From NCBI RefSeq assembly GCF_000317025.1, contig NC_019689.1, positions 1,775,501 to 1,839,500 on the forward strand: a stretch of 64,000 nt of DNA, written 5' to 3'. This document shows, piece by piece, positions 63,973-64,000 of the stretch; within the stretch, counting starts at the first letter, position 1; every line of letters starts with the position of its first letter. The translations under genes and the position numbers were made by a program. Source of the DNA: Pleurocapsa sp. PCC 7327 (GTDB lineage Bacteria > Cyanobacteriota > Cyanobacteriia > Cyanobacteriales > Microcystaceae). The notes under the pieces are model-generated. The model was not told the DNA's origin. It made no database searches and worked only from the letters and a program-made list of their open reading frames with translations.

Positions 63973-64000
63973 GTGTTCGCTTTCGACTGTGGAGAGTGCT
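63973..64000 (+). CDS. Possible gene start at the right edge
   Basis: AGGAGG (63959-63964) is followed at a proper distance by a GTG (63973, reading MFAFDCGEC) that stays open to the window edge; a TTG at 63971 in another frame also stays open. Nine codons cannot show what it is. Confidence 0.25.

Overview
The window reads as chromosomal DNA of a cyanobacterium. Direct signs are the very frequent GCGATCGC (HIP1-type) octamer inside and between genes, many genes without a Shine-Dalgarno sequence, several protein families that are essentially cyanobacterial (DUF4278, DUF3318, DUF3326, DUF3531, a phytol kinase, a PAS-Crp regulator), and intergenic tracts full of short palindromic and degenerate repeats of the kind common in Chroococcales and Pleurocapsales. 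I cannot name the species. There is no rRNA, no CRISPR array and no prophage; one tRNA gene (Lys, UUU) is visible.

Layout. 1-9.6 kb: the 5' part of adhE (running off the left edge), a MutY-like glycosylase, two DUF4278 genes, gatB, a CPA2 antiporter with an overlapping small envelope protein, a YdcF/ElyC-type protein and an alpha/beta hydrolase. 9.6-19.3 kb: an ABC-2 permease and its likely double ATPase (YbhF type), separated by a hybrid sensor kinase and a REC-GGDEF-EAL regulator; an IS607-type transposon (serine recombinase plus TnpB) sits at the very start of the ATPase gene. 19.3-36.7 kb: mostly housekeeping and lipid or pigment metabolism (methyltransferase, tRNA-Lys, mutarotase, phytol kinase, nitroreductase, P-type ATPase, UGT-type glycosyltransferase, ureB, a ferrochelatase-like protein with a His tail, DUF2993, moaA, ppc, a universal stress protein). 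37-48.7 kb: an envelope and exopolysaccharide region with a STAS-sugar transferase fusion, an RsbW-like kinase overlapping it, and five glycosyltransferases, interrupted by a lipoprotein gene, a miaE gene with an internal stop and a PPP-type phosphatase. 48.8-52.4 kb: siroheme/corrinoid genes (cbiX-like, cobA) and proS. 52.8-64 kb: a PAS-Crp regulator, several very small genes, fmt, a GntR regulator, a 63-aa/DUF3326/CPBP operon, a second hybrid sensor kinase broken by an in-frame TGA, and a TauE/SafE transporter.

How the parts may work together. The STAS domain fused to a polyprenyl-phosphate sugar transferase, with an anti-sigma-type kinase in the next, overlapping frame, suggests that partner-switching phosphorylation controls the first step of exopolysaccharide assembly; the downstream glycosyltransferases would then elongate the unit. 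This is the most system-like observation here. The second theme is local decay and mobility: an amber codon in miaE, a TGA in a sensor kinase, a one-base frameshift in a DUF7219 gene, a chimeric GNAT/kinase-tail ORF, an IS607 insertion that splits an operon, and repeat families that enter gene ends or coding regions. Point lesions could also be assembly errors, which only reads can settle.
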